This document shows, one piece after another, positions 18,698-33,600 of a stretch of 64,000 nt of DNA (positions are counted from its first letter, which is position 1; each line of letters starts with the position of its first letter). Location: positions 23,175-87,174 of the IMG/VR virus record IMGVR_UViG_3300008267_000027; one strand, given 5' to 3'. The position numbers were made by a program, and so were the translations under genes. Under the pieces are notes generated by a model. That model worked only from the letters and a program-made list of their open reading frames with translations. It did no database searches and was not told where the DNA came from. Origin of the DNA: a virus.

Positions 18698-21600
18698 ATG
18701 GCAGATAATCAAAATCTAAGTGACAATTTAGTACCTAGTACAGAATCAAGTCTTTTAAACTATGGACCTGATCTCCTACCTGTAAACGACCTACCTAAAG
18801 TTCCTTCTTATGAAACTCCTGCTATATCAATGCAGGATGGGGCGGATCCTTTTGCTGATTTGTATACAGACTTTGATAAAAAGTTTAATCAGACTTTAGC
18901 TAAAACAGATTATGCTAAGCAGGGTGCTGTTACAGAATTCCCTGCAGAGAAAATGCAGTTTGAAAAATGGTACCAAAGTTGGGACTATTCTGATAAAGGA
19001 TTTATTCCATGGAGGGATAACCAAGATGTTTATGATTCTGATACTAACACTTTTAAAGAATTATATAGAGCAACTCACTATATGGGTCCTCTTTTTTTTG
19101 ATGGTTTTATGTCTGGTTTAAGGACTATCCCTGATTTAACAGAAGGATTATTTACTGGTAATTGGGATGCATTTTTTAATGTAGATGAAATAGGTGCAAT
19201 TAAACAAGAAAGAGCTTATAGGATGGGTACATCTACAGCAGGTGGACTATCTACATTCGCTACTGGTTTAGGTATTGCTGCATCTAATATGGCAGGTACT
19301 CTTATTGAAGCTCAAGCTGAAACAGCATTATTAGCATTTATTACAGCTGAATCAGGTGGTGCTACTGCAGAAGTTACTCTTCCTGCTATAGGTATGAAAT
19401 GGACAAAAGTTGGTGCTACTATAGCTAATGGTTTTAAGAATATATCTAATGCTACAAAGATTTTTAAAGATGCTGATAAGATGAGAGATGCTTATAGATC
19501 TTTTAAACTTGGAGAGGCAACATGGACAGCAACCAAAGGTTTAGGTAAGTTTTTAAACCCAGCTAGTAACATGGTTGAATATGGTGTTAAACTATATAAG
19601 GGTGAAGAAGCTTTTTCAGCAACTAAAGGTTTTGGTGCATTCTTTAGAGATTTTCAAGAAATGAAATTTGCGTTAGGCGAAGCAAAACTAGAGGGTGGTA
19701 CAGGAGAATTACAATTAAGAGATGAGCTTGTAAATGATTACATGTCTAAAAATGATGGTAGACTTCCTGATTATGACACATCTATTAAAATAGGAGAAGT
19801 AGCAAAACTTAATGGAGATGCTATTACAAAAACAAACCTACCTGTAATATACTATTCTAATAGAATAGGTTTTGGAAACTTATTTAAAGGTGTACCAGGA
19901 TTAAACAAACTAATGGCTGAGTCAGAATCATCCATGTTTAAGTATGTAGATTTTGACACATTTAAAGATGAGTTTGTAAAGAACATTGGTGGTACGAGCT
20001 TTAAAAAAGCTTACAGATCAGGGATTGCTGGGTTAGCTAATTACACAAAGGCTAACTTTATGGAAGGTATACAAGAATCACTTCAAGATGTAATATCATC
20101 ATCTTCTACAGAATATTATAAAAAACAATTCTTTAATCCTTCATACGGTGGATTACAGGTTATAAAAGGAGATATACTGAATGCTTTTGGTCAACAAGTA
20201 AGCGGTCAAGGTTTGTCTACATTCTTAGGTGGATTTGTAATGGGTGCTATTCCAGGTAGTGTAATGGGAGGTGCTGCAAGAGCTCAAGGACTATATTACA
20301 GACTTACCAATAAAGAAGGTTGGGCTGAATTTAAAGCTAAGAGAGAAGCAATGGTTGATGACTATGTAGCTCAACTTAATCAAGTGTATAAAGATCCTTT
20401 AAAGTTTTTTGACTTTGAAATGATTAATGCAGGTCGTCAAGGAGAATTTGCAAAGTTCATGTCACAAGCTACACTAAATAAGAATGACAAAAGTTTTTAT
20501 GATATAAAAAATGAACAGGCGTTTGAACATCTGTATACAGTTTTAAGAAGTGGTAAACTAGAATTATTTAAAGATAGAATCAATACTATTAGTAAACTTA
20601 AAGATGAAGAACTTAAAGAAGCTTTAGGTTTTGATGTAGAAGACCCTAATGTTTTAAGACAGAGGATTCAAGACATCAATAAAAAGATAGACTATATACA
20701 AAAGAGATATGAGATTAGTCAGGAAAAACTAAAGAATCCTATAAATCTAAATGGTCTCAAAAAAGATACTCCTGAGTATGCTAATGCTGCATTACAGTTT
20801 ATAGCTTTTGAAGATGCTAGAAAGCAAGCAATATTTGCTGGATATTCTTTTGATAGAAATGCTGAGAGAATGGCATCTATACTTAAAGATATAAATGATG
20901 TTAAAGTATTATCTAAAACAAGTTTCTTAGATTTTAATATTTTAACTAATCCTTCTTTCTATAATAAAGAAATTGAATTACTGCAAAAAGAGATTACTGA
21001 AAATAAAAAGTCAGATGACCCATCTATTAAAGAATTAGCTAAACAAAAACAACTTAGACTAGATGCTTTAAAGAAATGGAAGTCTGCTATGATTTCTAAA
21101 GGTGCTTATCCTTTTATAACTAAAAATGTTGTTGATCCTGTTACAGGTAAGAAAGTTAAACAACAAGAAGTTAATCCCCAACATGAAGCTTTTAGAACTA
21201 AAGCACAAGAAGCTTTTATAAATTATGCTGAGAGAGAAGGTGAACTAGTAGATGACTCAGTGCTTAAAGATGGGGTTAATGAAGCTTTCACTAAGTTTAT
21301 GGACTATCATGCTCTTTATCAAGAGCAACCTAATTTGATGAAGTCTGTTAATATCATGGCAGACCCTCAAAGCTTTTTAAACTTATATGAATCTCACTTA
21401 GATGAAATTAAAAAAATATATTCTGATAGAGATAATATTCTAAGAGAGTCTATTCAGAAAGCTTTAAGTATTACAGATGAGAATAATCTAATAAACGAAC
21501 TAGCTAAACTTGGGTTTGTAGTTGATCCTAAAGATCCAAATAAATACTATAAAGTATCAGGTGATACATTTGAACTTGTAAAGAAAGGATCTAAAGAAGA

Positions 21601-24600
21601 AAAAACAATCAACACTTTTATAGAAGACTATAAAAAAGCAACAGAGAAAAAAGCTAAGGAAAAGGAAGCTGCTAAGAAAAAGGATGAGGGTGAAAAGGGT
21701 AAAAAAGAAGAAGGTAAAAAACCTACTCCTCCTGTAAAGAAAAAGACTGAAGAAGAAACTAAGGAAGAAGAACCTGAAGAAGAGGATCTACCAGAAGAGG
21801 AAACTGAAATGGTAGAAGAAGGTACTTATGACCCTGAAGCTACTTATATAAATGACTACTTTAAAATTCCTTTAAGAAAAATAAACTACAAGATTAAGTG
21901 GGCTGACAATGGTCAAATAGCATATGCTACATGGAGTTTTGTAGGTTCTAAAGAAGCACCTAATGTTGAAAGATCTGTAAATACAATACAAGACTTAGAA
22001 GAGATTCTCAGACTTAAAACTTTAATGGATTACCTTACTAAAGTTCAAAAGGTTTATAAGGTTGAAATTACTGATACAGAGGTTTTAACTTATGGAAGAC
22101 CTGGAAGTAAACAACAATCTAAAGAGTATAAATATACAGGTGTAATACCTGCTATATTTTCTAAAACAGAAGAAGTTCCATTCTTTTATGATTTACTATC
22201 AGAAGACGCTAAGTATGATTTTGATAATGACTTTTTTACAGAAGAAATTACCGATTTAGAGGATAAAAATAAAAAAGATTTTGAGGAGATTAGAGTGTTA
22301 GTTAAAAGCGGAATTAATGATGTTCTTGATTCTGTTAGAAAAGCAATTGCTGATAAAACAGCAGCAATGAAAGAGGTGCGTACTGTAGATCAGAAGTTTA
22401 TTACATCCTCTACTAATATGGTAAAAATATTTACCATGAAAGATGAGACTAGAGAAAATATGCAAAAGGCTGTTTTCTCTATGAGCAAGGATGAGATAAA
22501 AAGTAAAATGACTGGTAAGATTGAAAAGATTAAACCAGGTGCACCAGAGGTAGTATTTGATAAAACTAGAAATAAGGTAAGACTAAGAGTATTACGTCAA
22601 AGTCCTGCTGTAGCTTCAACTATTTTAGTTGATGGTAAAGCTATAGGCTATCCTACATATCCTGATGTTTACACATTTGAAATTGATGGTGTTATAAAAA
22701 CTGCAAATGAACTAACTAAAAAAGAGTTTTATTTGTTTGCACAAGATACAGTTAGCTATGAAGACTACATGGCAAACTATAATACCAGCATGTCTGTGTA
22801 TAATGCGTTTGCTGATTTATTAGATGATAATAAATCTGTTCAAGTTACTAATGAAGATCTTCAAAAAATATTTGATATCACTCCTGTATTTGGAGATTAT
22901 GCTTTTACTAAGAATAAGATTACCCTATCTAAGTTGGAGAAGAATGGTACTAAACTAATAGGAGTAATTGATAAAAATAATGTAGCTGAAGCTATTGTTC
23001 CTGGTAAGAGTCTTACTGAGGTTGCAAATAATCGTGCTATTATAAATAACTATATAAATACACTAGAGACAGATTCTGCAACTGGTGAAATAAAAAAGTT
23101 TACAAATCAAGGTAGATATATTGCAGTGTATACATTACCTAATGGTAAACCTGCATTTGTTGAAGTTACATCTGCTAACTTAGAAGAAGATGGTTTAGAT
23201 ACAGTGTTTTCTGATATAGCTGAGAGACTTCAAAAAACATATAATGAAAATGTAGTAGCTGATAAGTCTGGTAAAATTGAAGAAGTAAAAAATAAAAACT
23301 TCAATCGTGGGTTTGATACCTTCACTGAAGAGAGTGGTAGAATGCCTTTCTATATTGCTATACCACAAAATCCTCAGAAACCAGATGCTCTATCTTATAA
23401 TATAACTCTTACAGTGACAGCTAATGGATCGTTAGTTGTTCAGTTTGTTAACACACAAAGTAAAGATAAAGAATATCACAAAGCGTATGTTGAAGTTAAA
23501 TATGATGAGAAGGGTAATCCTGACATTGAAGACTTTAATGATATGCTTAGTAAGGTTAATGCAGAGATTGTTAATTATAATGGTGATAATAAAGAAGCAG
23601 ATCTTCCAATATTAAAAGCTGAATATTTTAAAGAGTCTATCCCTAAAGCTGCTAAGTTTAGTGATATGGCTGAACAAGTGACTAATGTTTCTGAGAATAT
23701 TTTTCAGAACACTCACATGATATTCACTCCTGCATCAGAACTTACACCAGATGTAGATGCTGCAAGCAGAAAGACTGGTAAGAAAACAACTATAAAAAGT
23801 TCTACTACTGAGGATCCTCTTTTACCAGTTTTAAGTATTGATGTCTTAAAAGATTTAAAACAAGCAATACTAGACGCTAAAAATATAACTGATTTAGAGG
23901 ATATGTTTGAAGAAGCTATGACACCTTCTTCTGAGGCTGATTTTGAAGCATGGGTTAATGTAAAAGAAAATATTGAGTTTATTCAAAATGACCCAAGTAT
24001 ATTAGCTAAAATTCAATCTGCAAAGAGTCAAAAAGAATTACAAGAAATTTCTCTTAGATATTCTCTTTTAGCTTATTTAGATGCTAAGATAAAAGAGATT
24101 GAAGGTGCTCAACCTGCTGAACCCCCTAAAAAGAAAAGAGGTGGTCTTGGATTAAGTGGTATTAAAGTAGATAAAAATAAATTAAGACAACAAGCAGCTA
24201 GTGAAAATGTAGAGGATAAAGATACAGAAGAAGAAAAGAACTCTGGTAAGATTGCAACTACCTCTGATAATAAAACAGCTCAAGAGATTAATGATCAATA
24301 CTTACAAGATAAAGCTGAGCTAGAAAGTAAGTTTGTTAAAAATAGTGTTGTTACAGATGCTGTAGAATATGATAAAGCTATTACAGAACTAGAGAAGCAA
24401 TTTAAAAAGGACATTGAAAGTCTAAAACCTAAGAGAGTACCCAGACTTAAAATAGTTGATAGAGCTGAATTTGATGATGTATCTGTAGAAGATATAGATA
24501 AGTTTAGGTTGTGGATGAAAAAAACACTACCTACTATTGATGTAGATGCTGATATGGTAGCTGAGAATCTAGTAAACAATCGTGTTGTTGTTGGTAGATT

Positions 24601-27600
24601 TTTAGCATATGTAAAGATGACTGCTAACGGACCAGAAATAAAAGGTAGTATTCAAACTAGTAAAGAGGCTGCTTTTAAATATCATGAAGCTTTCCACGCA
24701 GTATTTAATTTGTTCTTAACTGATGAACAAATAGATAACCTATTAACTTTAGCTAAATATGAAGTTAATAAAAAACTAAAGAGTGAAGGTAAAGTGCTAT
24801 CTGAGGAAGTTGAAAAAATGAGAGATGAGCATCCTAGTTATGCTGAAATGTCTACTGAAGAATTAACAGACAGATATTTAGAAGAGTATTTAGCAGATGA
24901 CTTTGATACATTTAAGATGGATCAATCTGCTCCTGGGATACTTGGTAAGATTAAACAAGTGTTTGCTAAGCTACTAGACTTTATTAATTCATTATTAGGA
25001 AGACAATCTGAATTAAAAACTTTCTATAAAGAAATTGACAAGGGTAAGTTTGCTAATGCTAATGTTCAAAGTAATAGATTTACTAAAGACTTAGCATTAA
25101 ACAATAATCCTGTTATTGAGAAATACAAAATTAAATATGGATATAAGGCTATAGAAACTCTTAATGGAGAAACTATAATGACTCCTCAATATGTTACTGA
25201 ATCAGATTCACAAAGAATCATAGGAGCTGTAGTTAATTCATTCTTACATCGTACTGCTAAAATGCCTGAGTATAATAAAGCTAGAGTACTTGATGGTATT
25301 TTAGAAGATATGATGAAACTATACCAAATAGGTCCAAAGTATAATAATCTATCTATAGATAAACTTAATAGACTTAGAATGTTCAGAGATATCTTTACTA
25401 GCTCAGAAGCTAAAGAAGATATTAAAAAGAATGCAAACGTGTTCTTAGATTTAATGGGATACACTCAAGATTTAGAAGATGATACAGAATATGAAAATGC
25501 TTTAGAAGATGAGGGTGAAAGAGCTACAACAGAAAAGTTTGGTGAAAAATTTGCTCAAGGTGGTTTTAAATCATTCTCTAAATATGCTAGACAATATATT
25601 CAATCAACCACTTATGAAAAACAAGATGAGTTTGGTAATCAGTATTTAGATGAACAAACTCAAGAACCATTAGCATTTGGTGTTAATGCTGGCGTTATTT
25701 ATAATGGTATGGTTAAGTTGATGAGTGGCGTTACTACAGAAGAGAAGTTTATACAAAGACTTATACATTTTAAAAATGCTGCTAGTGAACAAACTGTAGC
25801 GTTTATAAATAAATTCTTAGAAGATACAGGAATAAATGAAGAGTCTGATTACACCCCTGTTAAAAATAAGAGATTATTTAATGCAATCTATAAACCATTT
25901 ACATTATTTAATGTAAGCTATAGAAGTTATTTAATTGATCCTAAAACTGGTAAGTCTAAGAGTATCCGTGCTAATATGAGAGATGCTGCTAGTAATCAGT
26001 ATAATCAATGGCAAAACAACTTTAATAGCAACTACCAAGACCAGTGGACTGAGAAAAAACAGAAAAGGGTATTAGAGTTGATGACCAGTATTAATGATGG
26101 TTTAAAAGGAGAGTTTGCAATAACAGAAGAAGAGTTTTTAGAAAAAGCAAAAGAACTAAAAGAACTTGAAAGACTTAGTGGTATTAAAATAGTATTTGAA
26201 TATTATAAGTATTCAGCTTTAGCTACTCTTAGAGAAAACAGTAAAAGAACTGCATCACCATTAACTAAAGAACAAATAGACTTTGTTAAATCATTTGAAG
26301 GTGTTCCTGTATTACTTTCAGAAGATATATCTGAAATAATGATTACTTTAGGTAAAAAAGAAAGTCCTTTTATTACGTTTGACGATGTTGTTGTAGATAA
26401 TACACCAGCTGGTCAAGAAGAAGATAATAACTATGATTCAGATGAAGATGAACCAGATGAAGTAGTTAGTGATGAGGACAAAGCTGATGATGCTGTTAAG
26501 TATGAAAAGCAGATGAATAAAGGAAACAGGAGTAGACTTATGCGTATAGCAGAAGGTAACTCTATGTTTGATGAAACTGTTCTATCATCTTCTTGGTTGA
26601 ACTCTGAATTTGAAACAGTATCTTCCCACCAATTGCCTAACTTTCATTTAGCTTATTTAGAAGATACAATTAAAAATCCAGCAGCTTTAGAAAAAAAGAT
26701 AATGGAGGATCCATTCTTAATGGATAGTTATATAGGTCAAGAAATTCTAAATAATGGTGAGTTTAGACAAATGCTAAACAGACTTCGTATTGATCGTATA
26801 GATGGTATCACTGCTAGAAAACTTACAGAACTTCAAGATGGAACTGTATTAGCTAATACTAAATTACAAGTTAACAAACGTGATGGTATTACCTATGGTA
26901 AATTTCAAGATAGAGAATTCTTATTAACAAACATGTTAATGTATCTTGAAGATAATGAAGTTATACGTAAAGCAGGTGGTGAAGAAATAGTAGCTAGTAG
27001 ACATCTTATTCGTGTAATTGAATCTAAGAATACAGGGGATACTATTAACATGCCTGTTATCAGTGCAGTAGTTGGTAAAGGAAATAAACTAAGACTATCT
27101 GAAGAAGCAGAAAAAATTTGGATGCAAGAGTTTATGGCTGAGTTTAACAGAATAAACAGAGTGTGGAGTGAAAGAAATAATCCTGAAAGAGATATCATAG
27201 ATAATTATAATGACTTTGATAATCCTAATAGTCAAATGAGAGGTGTTAAGTTTAGAACCTTTGAAGACTTTTTAGGACCTAAGATGGAGGAGTATAGAGC
27301 AATAGCTATGAGTGATAATCCTGTCTTAAATGCAAGACAGAAAGATCAGCTTGTAAAAATATTTAATGAATACTTATTAGGTGATGAAGAAAATGGTGGA
27401 ATGGTTGATGAGTTTATTTATATGCTAGATGATGCTGGTATTATTAAAGTGATGCCTGGTGGTAAGATTATGAATAAAATGTTACCTGCAGAGATATACG
27501 GTGTAAAAATGAAGAACCCTACAGATAGGATGAATAAACTGTTTTTAGGTACTGACTTCAAAGCTAATCTTGCTCAGATCTTTATTAATGATTATTTGAA

Positions 27601-30600
27601 TACAATCTCAATTAATAAATTATACTATGGTGATCAGGCAATGAGTCTTATTGATTTTGTTGACTCTGTTAAACGTGCTGCTGGTGCTGCAGGTTCTGGA
27701 CACCATATGGCTACAAGTTTGATAGATGAAAGTCTTGGTATAAATCATTCTCATCAGAATTCTCATGCTATCACTCATATTGATCCTATATATGAAGGAA
27801 AGTATTCTAAATCTAAAAAACAAAAGTGGTCAGATGGTCAAACTTGGAGTACTGTAAAAACAGCTAGGTATAATGCTTTTGGTTTAGGTAGACTTGATGA
27901 ATACAAAGCTCAGATATTTGATAAGCTAGAAAGAGGTGTTCCTCTCACTGCAGAAGAAATCTTTGGTATAAATGGTACTATTGAAAACAATGCTCAGCTT
28001 AAGGTTGAGAAACTTGTATACTTTGATGGTAAACAATATATCAAAACCTCTGTATTCTTCTTAACAAAAGAACTCACTTCTCAACTTAAACTATCTGCTA
28101 AAAGAAAAATTGATGCTTTATTAGCTAAAGCAGCTGAGAGTAAACTTACTGAGAAAGAGTATTTAGAAGAAGCATATGCTTTACAGAGAGATAACAATAA
28201 CTGGATAGCTCGTCCTGGTCGTGAAATACTTCATAACAAAAGAGTTGAGATGGAGAAGTTTCAGGATGAAAATGCTACCACTGTATATTCTTTCCCTGCG
28301 TCAGCTTCTAAAATGATGAAGAGAAATGTCTCTCAGTCATTAGAAGACTTTGCTGTTTCACAAAAACAAGCTTATAAACTTGATAATAGATACATGCGTT
28401 TACAGTTGGAGAATACTACCAATAAGAAAGGTGGTATTAATGATTCTACTCAGATGCAAAATATCATTGATGCTGAACAAAACCCTAACACTAAAGTAAC
28501 ATATAAAGGTGAATCAGGAGTTAAGGTTAAAGATGTTATTAAAGATTACCAAGAAGCTCTAGCTCAAAAAGCTAAGGTATCATATCTCTTAGCTCGTAAT
28601 AGTATTTTCTCTTTTGAAGATGCATCTAAAGAGTTTGAAGTTTCTGTAAAAGGTGGTGAGGTAACTCCTAAGCTTGCTAAGTTTCAGAAGAAGGCTATTG
28701 AAAACTTGAAAAAGAGTGGTGCATCTCAACAACTTCTTGAGTTCTTTGAACTGCAAAAAGATCCTGAAACAGGAGAAGAGACTCCATCATATGACCTTAA
28801 TAGTCCATATACTAGAAAAAAGTATGAGCAGTTATTCTTAGCATACTTTAGAAAAGATGTTTTACAACAGCGTACTCCTGGTCAAGCCCTTACATTAACA
28901 TCAGACTGGGGAGCTTACCCATTAAAGAGAGCTAAAAGAATTTTAGATGGTAAGGTGGTTGAATGGGAAGTTGTAAGAGTGGATCAACAAGAGGTTAGTG
29001 GTAAAGAGTACAGACCTATGTCTGACAGAGAAAAACTAGAGAATAAAGTTAGTATAGAAGAAGGTCAACTTACTGATGAAGAAAGATATGAAATGTTTGT
29101 ACGTGGAGAAAAAATTCCTAGTGGAGTAGATGACTATGAGTTTTTCCATAAGAGCATAGATGATGTTACAGAAGTTGGTCAACTGTTTACTGACAGATTA
29201 CGTCACAACTGGCCTGTATATGATGAAGCAGGAAACGTCACAGGATATAAGAGTGAGTTTATGATGCCTCATCATTTTAAAGAGAGTATGGAAATTGGTC
29301 CAGATAATGAACTTCCTCAAGACATTCTTGAAGCATTTGCTGCTCGTATCCCAGGTCAGGATAAACACTCTGCTGCTAGTTTAGATCTTGTAGACTTCCT
29401 ACCTGCACACTATGGTTCAATGACAATGCTTCCTAGAGAAGTAGCAGAGATCTCAGGTGCGGATAATGACGTGGATAAGGCATATACACAGTTCTCTGAT
29501 TTTTATGTAAAAAGAGACAGAGAAGGAAACCCTGAGTTTATAAAATATGGTACTGCAGTTGAAGATGCTGATAGATTTGTAGAGTTTTTCTTATGGAACA
29601 TTGCTAATAATAAAAATCTAAACAGTGAAATTAGAGATATAAAAGAGGGTGATGAAAACTATAAGAAAATAAAAACTCTATTAGATAAACTCTATATAGC
29701 AAAAGAACACATCTTAAATTATAAAAAAGCTGGTCAAGAGTATTTAGAAGAGCTTCATCAAGTGGATAGAGCTATTACGTTTATGTCTAAAGTAGATAAC
29801 TTAGATGAAACCTCTGATGCTTTAGAAGAAGATTATATACTAGCTGAATATAATAAAGTAAGAGGTCGTGCTGCTGAATTTGTTAAAGAAAGAATTTTAA
29901 AACTAGATGATTTAATTTCTGATATAACAAGAGAAGTTAGAAGATCAGGTAGTAATATATCTGTGGTTAAAAACAGAATAAATGAGGTTAAGCGTGAAAA
30001 ACTTTTAATAGAAAGAGTTATTCAGATGGAAGCTATGGAGAATTTAAATCTTCCAACTGATGTTGAACAATTCTTAGACTTTGAAGATAACCTAAATGGT
30101 GAAGTTAATATTGGATCACTTAACAATACTATACTTGAAGCTAAAAGAGTTCTACTTACTAATGATTACATGCAAGAAGATGACAGAGCATTTGAGGTAG
30201 CTGATCAGGGTGTTCTTGAAGATCTTGAAAAAGATAAAGATATTGCTCCATATACAACTCCAGATAGCACAATTGATAATGATAATTATGTAGGTAAAAC
30301 TTTAGCACAGCGTAATAACAAAGAAGGTTCTAGAAACATTGGTTCTGTGGTAAATGGTCAGATGTCTAATTTATTCTTAATGAAGAATAATGTTAAATTT
30401 AGACGTAAAGATGCAGATAAAGCAAATCAAGTTTACATACTTTCTATTGATGGTACTGAGTTTGATACCTATGCTAATGAGCGTAAAGCACTGATTACAG
30501 ATGACTATGAAGTTGTACCTAACTTTAAGAGTAAGAAAACTAGACGTGTAATGAATGCTGGTTCTGGATATGTATCAGTAATGACGGATAATGCTAAAGA

Positions 30601-33600
30601 TAGACGTTCTGCTAAGTTTAACCTTAATATTAATGCAGCAGCTATAGCAATGGATTTAAATGGTAGAGGAATCCCTGATAAACTTATAGCAGCATTAATG
30701 TTGAATAGAAATGTTAAAGCATATTATAATAAACTTAAGGATGAGAAGTATGCTATCAATCAAAGTGAACAAAGAACATCTAAGAAAAAGATAGCTGCTG
30801 AAATGATGGAGTCTTTAATTAAAAAAGCAGGTGGTGATAAAGCTGAGATTAAACCTTTAACAGCAAGGATGATTTTAGATGGTATTAGTAATCCTACGCC
30901 TGAAACAGACTTGTCTATATTTCATCACTTTTTAAATATAGAAAAACAATCTAAAGCTCATGGTGTACTTGCTCAGATTCTTAAATTGACCAAAGGACCT
31001 ACTGCTGATATGAATGATTGGGATAGTTTGATAGCTGATGCTTATACTTATCTAGGTGTGGGTATGACAAATGAACAGTTTGAAAAGTCTGATATACCAT
31101 TTGATGTTAGAAAATTGGTATTAGAATCAAGTCCTGTTATAGCAATGTATTGGAAGATTAATTCTCAAATACATGATGAAATAGGAAAAACTGTTTTGAT
31201 ATCACGATCTAAAATATTTAAGGCTGCTAAGAATGCAATATTAGGTCAGATGCGTATCCAGTATTCTTTAGCTGAAAAAGTGGAGTCAAAACTAGAGAAC
31301 ACTCTTATAATGTATTTTGCTTTAAGAGGTTATATAAAAACTCTTAGAACATATGATGATGAGCTTCTAACCGTATTAGATAACAATCTAGTGTATGGTA
31401 CACACAAAGGTTCTGAAAATATAACAGATATAATTAAAGAAGCTAGAAGAAATAATCCTGATAACTACTTGATTAATAAGTATTTAAGATTAACACCTAA
31501 AACAGTAATGCAGGGTGGTAAAGAGATTATTAATAAGGACAATAAGAAAAAGATTCATACACTTGAGCCTTCTACATATGGAGTGTTAGATGATTATATG
31601 ATGCAAAAGATCCATGATAGTTTTATGGATTTATATGAGAAGGATAGAAAAGCAGCACTCTCTATATTTGCTTATAGTATTATTAAAGATGCTACACTCT
31701 TTTCTCCTAATGGTATCATGCATATTTTCCCACCACACTTGTTTAAAGAATTGATGGGAGATGTAATGTTTAATGTAGGTACTATATTTAAGAAAGATAA
31801 TCTTGAAGAGTATTTATCTCAGGGTAAAAAAGCTAGAGATTTTGCAAACTTATTTGATGGTACATTTAAAGAAGTTGTTGCAGACTTTATGGAAGGATAC
31901 TTGAGACACGTTGAAACAAAATATCATTTAAAGACTTTCAATGTGTCATCTCCTGAAGTAACCGATAAAAAAAATAAGAAGAAAGAAGAAGAAGAAAAAG
32001 ATTTACCTATTAGATTTACTGTGGATGAGGTTGGTAAGTTAGATAGAAATCAAATAATAGTTGATTTGTTTACTAATGTTAAACCTACAAAAGTTAAATA
32101 TAAAAAGAAAGCTGAAGAAGATCCAGATTCTGATGAAGAGTCAAATGTAGAAGAATCTTCAAAAGCAAAATATAAATTAGATGCTAAAGCTAAAAAACAG
32201 CTTGGAGATAATATCAAAGCTTTAAAAAAATTCCCTTATAGTTTATTTGTAACAAATGATGATCAGGGTAATATTGGTTTACAACTTCCTTATTCTTTTA
32301 AAGTAAAAACAAGAAAGGGATTTGATGTTTATGTTCTTCAAAATATAACTAAGATATCAGATCAAGATAAGATGGAGAATGCAAGACTTGCTGATGTTCT
32401 TACAGATAATTTTAATATTGTTGCACCAAGGGCTATATACAAACTTGTAGAAGCTGAAGGTGCATACGGTACCACTCCTATAGGTAGAGTTTTTGGTGAG
32501 GTTCCTACATACAGCAGTATTAATGATCCAGAACTTATAGCAGCTGAAAAGAAAGCTCTAGAAGAAACTCCTACTGAAGAAGTAGAAGAAGATGATGAAG
32601 AGTCTGATTTAGATGTAAGTAGTCCTGATAAACCTTTAAAAAGACCATCTAATGTAGATGAAGAAGAAGAACCTATGGCTCAAAAAAGAGATATATCTTT
32701 TTTGAAATCTAAAGGAATATCAGTATCTTTGAAAGGGGGTGAGTATATTTATAAAAAGAATGGTAAAGTTTATGAGTTTAACGGATCTCCTAGAGAACTT
32801 GCTGACTTTTTTGATGAAGATGGTAAACTAAATGAAAAAATATCTGGTAAAAAAGTAGCAGGTGGAAAAGAACTAAAGTCTTCTAAGAAAAAGTTTTATG
32901 ATCCTGCTTACTTTCCAGGTGGTAAAAAAGGTAAAAGAACTGGATACATTCCTACTGTAAGTAAATTACAAAAGATTGAAGATGATGAAATCACTCAAAA
33001 AATGGTTGATAAACTTTTAGAGCAAGATGACATATCTACAATTACTCATTATGATGGTAAGAAGTTTGTTAAATACATTGGCAGTAAGTTCAATCAATAT
33101 GGTATATATAAAACTAAGGTTGAGGGAATGAGTGCTATTAATTTAATCAGATCTGGTATTAAAACAGAAATTAATATTGGAGTTAAAGAACATATCAGAG
33201 ATATTAATGAGCTGTTTGTTATGGAGGATACTGAGCAAAACTCACCTACATTTGGAGAACAAGTTCTTTTACGTGCAGTGACAGCTCCTTATAAATCAAA
33301 TAAGAAAAGCTTTAATGCACATCAAGGTTGGGACAGCTCTGTATGGGAAAACAGAAAAGATATGATTAAAAAATACAATGAGCTTTCTTTTAGATTTGAA
33401 TATGTTGGTGATATAGTTGATGGCGAATTGGTATTACCTGAAGGAACTCCTGTAAAGACAAAAGAGAAAAAGACCACCACTCCTTCTAAAACTGAACAGA
33501 CTAAAAAACCTGTACCAAGTGCATTTAAGAAAGATACATATGAACCAGAGGCTGGGTCTATTCAAGAGACTATCACAAACAGACTTGAAGAAACAATGTC